Source of the DNA: Tannerella sp.
GTDB taxonomy: Bacteria; Bacteroidota; Bacteroidia; Bacteroidales; Tannerellaceae
DNA: 6,557 bases
Direction of reading: 5' to 3'
Assembly (NCBI GenBank): GCA_031279875.1
Contig: JAITHS010000290.1
Coordinates: forward strand, 1-6,557
Shown here: piece after piece, positions 5,625-6,557 of the stretch
Layout of the letters: each line of letters starts with the position of its first letter
Position numbering within the stretch: the stretch's first letter is position 1
The notes under the pieces: generated by a model
Database searches by the model: none
What the model was told of the DNA's origin: nothing
What the model saw: only the letters and a program-made list of their open reading frames with translations
Translations under genes and position numbers: made by a program

Positions 5625-6513
5625 CCTTAATATTCAACTTGTGCAGTATCTCGCGTATTTTCTCGAAAGTAGTGATGCGCGTCGGAATTAACGGCAAACG
5701 AAGGTGGTTGTCGATGAAACCCATCATGTTGAGCATACTCTTCACGCCGGCAGGATTACCGTCAACAAACAGCAACTCAAACAGTTCCACAAACCGTGAG
5801 TGGATAATACGCGCATTACGGTAATCGCCTTCGAGCGCAAGACGCACCATGCGACTGAACTCACGCGGAAAAGCATTACCTATTACCGAAATTACCCCAA
5901 CCGCCCCAAGCGCTATCAGCGGAAACGTTATACCGTCATCACCCGAAATAACCTGAAAATCGGTCGGTTTGTTCTTGATTATATCATCCATCTGGGTAAA
6001 ATTGCCCGATGCCTCCTTGATAGCGGTAATGTTTTCGCACTCGTAAGCAAGCCTTAAAGTAGTATGAGCCGTCATATTAGTGCCTGTTCTGCCCGGTACG
6101 TTATAAATCACAACAGGTCGCGGCGATGCTTTGGCTATTGCCTTAAAATGCTGATATATCCCCTCCTGCGACGGTTTATTGTAGTATGGCACTACCGACA
6201 GTATAGCGTCGATGCCATTGAGTTCAACCGTTTCGAGAGCCGTCAGTACATTACGAGTACAGTTGCCGCCAACGCCAAGCACAACAGGGATGCGACGTTT
6301 CACTCTCTCGACAACAATTTTAACTATTTTGCTTTTTTCCTCGTCGTTAAGCGACGGCGTTTCGGCTGTCGTGCCAAGCGCCACGATGTAATCCGTTCCG
6401 TTGTCGGTAAGGTGGTCAACTAATCGCGTTAACGCCTCATAATCAACACTATCATCTTCTTTAAAAGGCGTAATCAAAGCAACGCCCATGCCATGTAAGT
6501 CTATATTAGCCAT
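5617..6513 (-). CDS. dapA: 4-hydroxy-tetrahydrodipicolinate synthase
   Basis: A 298-residue DapA, which condenses pyruvate with L-aspartate-4-semialdehyde in the first committed step of the diaminopimelate/lysine pathway, feeding peptidoglycan and protein synthesis. It is a class I aldolase-type (beta/alpha)8 enzyme, normally a tetramer. Visible active-site residues are Thr48-Thr49 in LGTTAETP, Tyr110-Tyr111 in VVPYYNKPSQEG, Tyr137 in VIYNVPGRTG with Arg142, and the Schiff-base Lys166 in AIKEASG; the GDDG motif (191-194) and IGNAFPRE follow. The length is typical. The start at 6513 (MANIDLHGMGVALITPF) fits homologues; an upstream in-frame TTG at 6540 falls inside the -7 box and is unlikely. 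The gene appears to have its own promoter at the right edge, and its stop overlaps the HD-protein gene by 8 bp. I see no lysine riboswitch between the promoter and the start. Confidence 0.96.
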   Translation of the reverse strand: MANIDLHGMGVALITPFKEDDSVDYEALTRLVDHLTDNGTDYIVALGTTAETPSLNDEEKSKIVKIVVERVKRRIPVVLGVGGNCTRNVLTALETVELNGIDAILSVVPYYNKPSQEGIYQHFKAIAKASPRPVVIYNVPGRTGTNMTAHTTLRLAYECENITAIKEASGNFTQMDDIIKNKPTDFQVISGDDGITFPLIALGAVGVISVIGNAFPREFSRMVRLALEGDYRNARIIHSRFVELFELLFVDGNPAGVKSMLNMMGFIDNHLRLPLIPTRITTFEKIREILHKLNIKVK

Positions 6514-6537
6514 CTGAAAAATATATTTTCGAGGCGG

Positions 6538-6545
6538 CAAAAATA
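6538..6545 (-). promoter_or_regulatory. Predicted -7 box of the dapA promoter
   Basis: On the minus strand, TATTTTTG matches TAnnTTTG and ends 24 nt before the dapA ATG at 6513, almost the same spacing as the boxes serving the two operons that start at 3769 and 3952. The -33 element would fall beyond the right edge and cannot be checked. The leader is A/T-rich with no Shine-Dalgarno sequence. Confidence 0.55.
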
Positions 6546-6557
6546 CGGATTTTTATC

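Noticed and set aside
6514..6540. A longer dapA start at a TTG near 6540
   Set aside because: That TTG lies within the predicted -7 box, so it should not be transcribed. The ATG at 6513 gives the normal DapA N-terminus.
1..6557. A novel defence, mobile or biosynthetic system
   Set aside because: All complete genes fall into ordinary metabolic or conserved families. There are no transposases, integrases, nucleases, toxin-antitoxin pairs, repeat arrays or RNA-like structured regions.

Overview
The window looks like chromosome from a member of the Bacteroidales (phylum Bacteroidota). Three things point there. Four of the five candidate promoters have a TAnnTTTG-type -7 box placed just upstream of a start codon. 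No start has a Shine-Dalgarno sequence, and leaders are A/T-rich. The proteins closely resemble Bacteroidales versions of their families: a cytoplasmic GH13 amylase-like protein, a DUF4494 protein, a YggS-type PLP protein followed directly by an HDIG-type HD protein, and DapA. I see no mobile element, CRISPR array, tRNA or rRNA, and no composition shift that would suggest recent transfer. The content is mostly housekeeping.

Layout. Positions 1-79 (minus) hold the probable 5' end of an unidentified gene that runs off the left edge. Positions 80-170 are a compact divergent promoter region. A GH13 alpha-amylase family gene (171-1883, +) meets a convergent two-gene minus-strand operon read from 3769 down to 1851: a secreted FN3-like/metallophosphoesterase protein, then a CinA-type protein lacking its C-terminal amidase domain. 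The two genes of that operon share one base in a TAATG junction. The amylase and cinA 3' ends overlap by 33 bp. Positions 3770-3951 are a second divergent promoter region with paired 18-nt A/T elements. A plus-strand operon follows: DUF4494 protein (3952-4419), YggS-type PLP protein (about 4424-5089) and HD-domain hydrolase (5091-5624). It runs 8 bp into the convergent dapA gene (5617-6513, -), whose promoter lies at the right edge.

Functionally, the amylase-like enzyme acts on alpha-glucans in the cytoplasm. The phosphatase acts in the envelope, while its partner CinA belongs to cytoplasmic nucleotide or NAD-related repair. YggS handles PLP balance. The HD protein is a metal-dependent phosphohydrolase of unknown substrate. 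DapA commits aspartate semialdehyde to lysine and diaminopimelate. The most interesting points are the cinA truncation exactly at the amylase junction, the architecture of the two divergent promoter regions, and the near-absent leader of the amylase gene. I found no convincing novel defence or mobile system.
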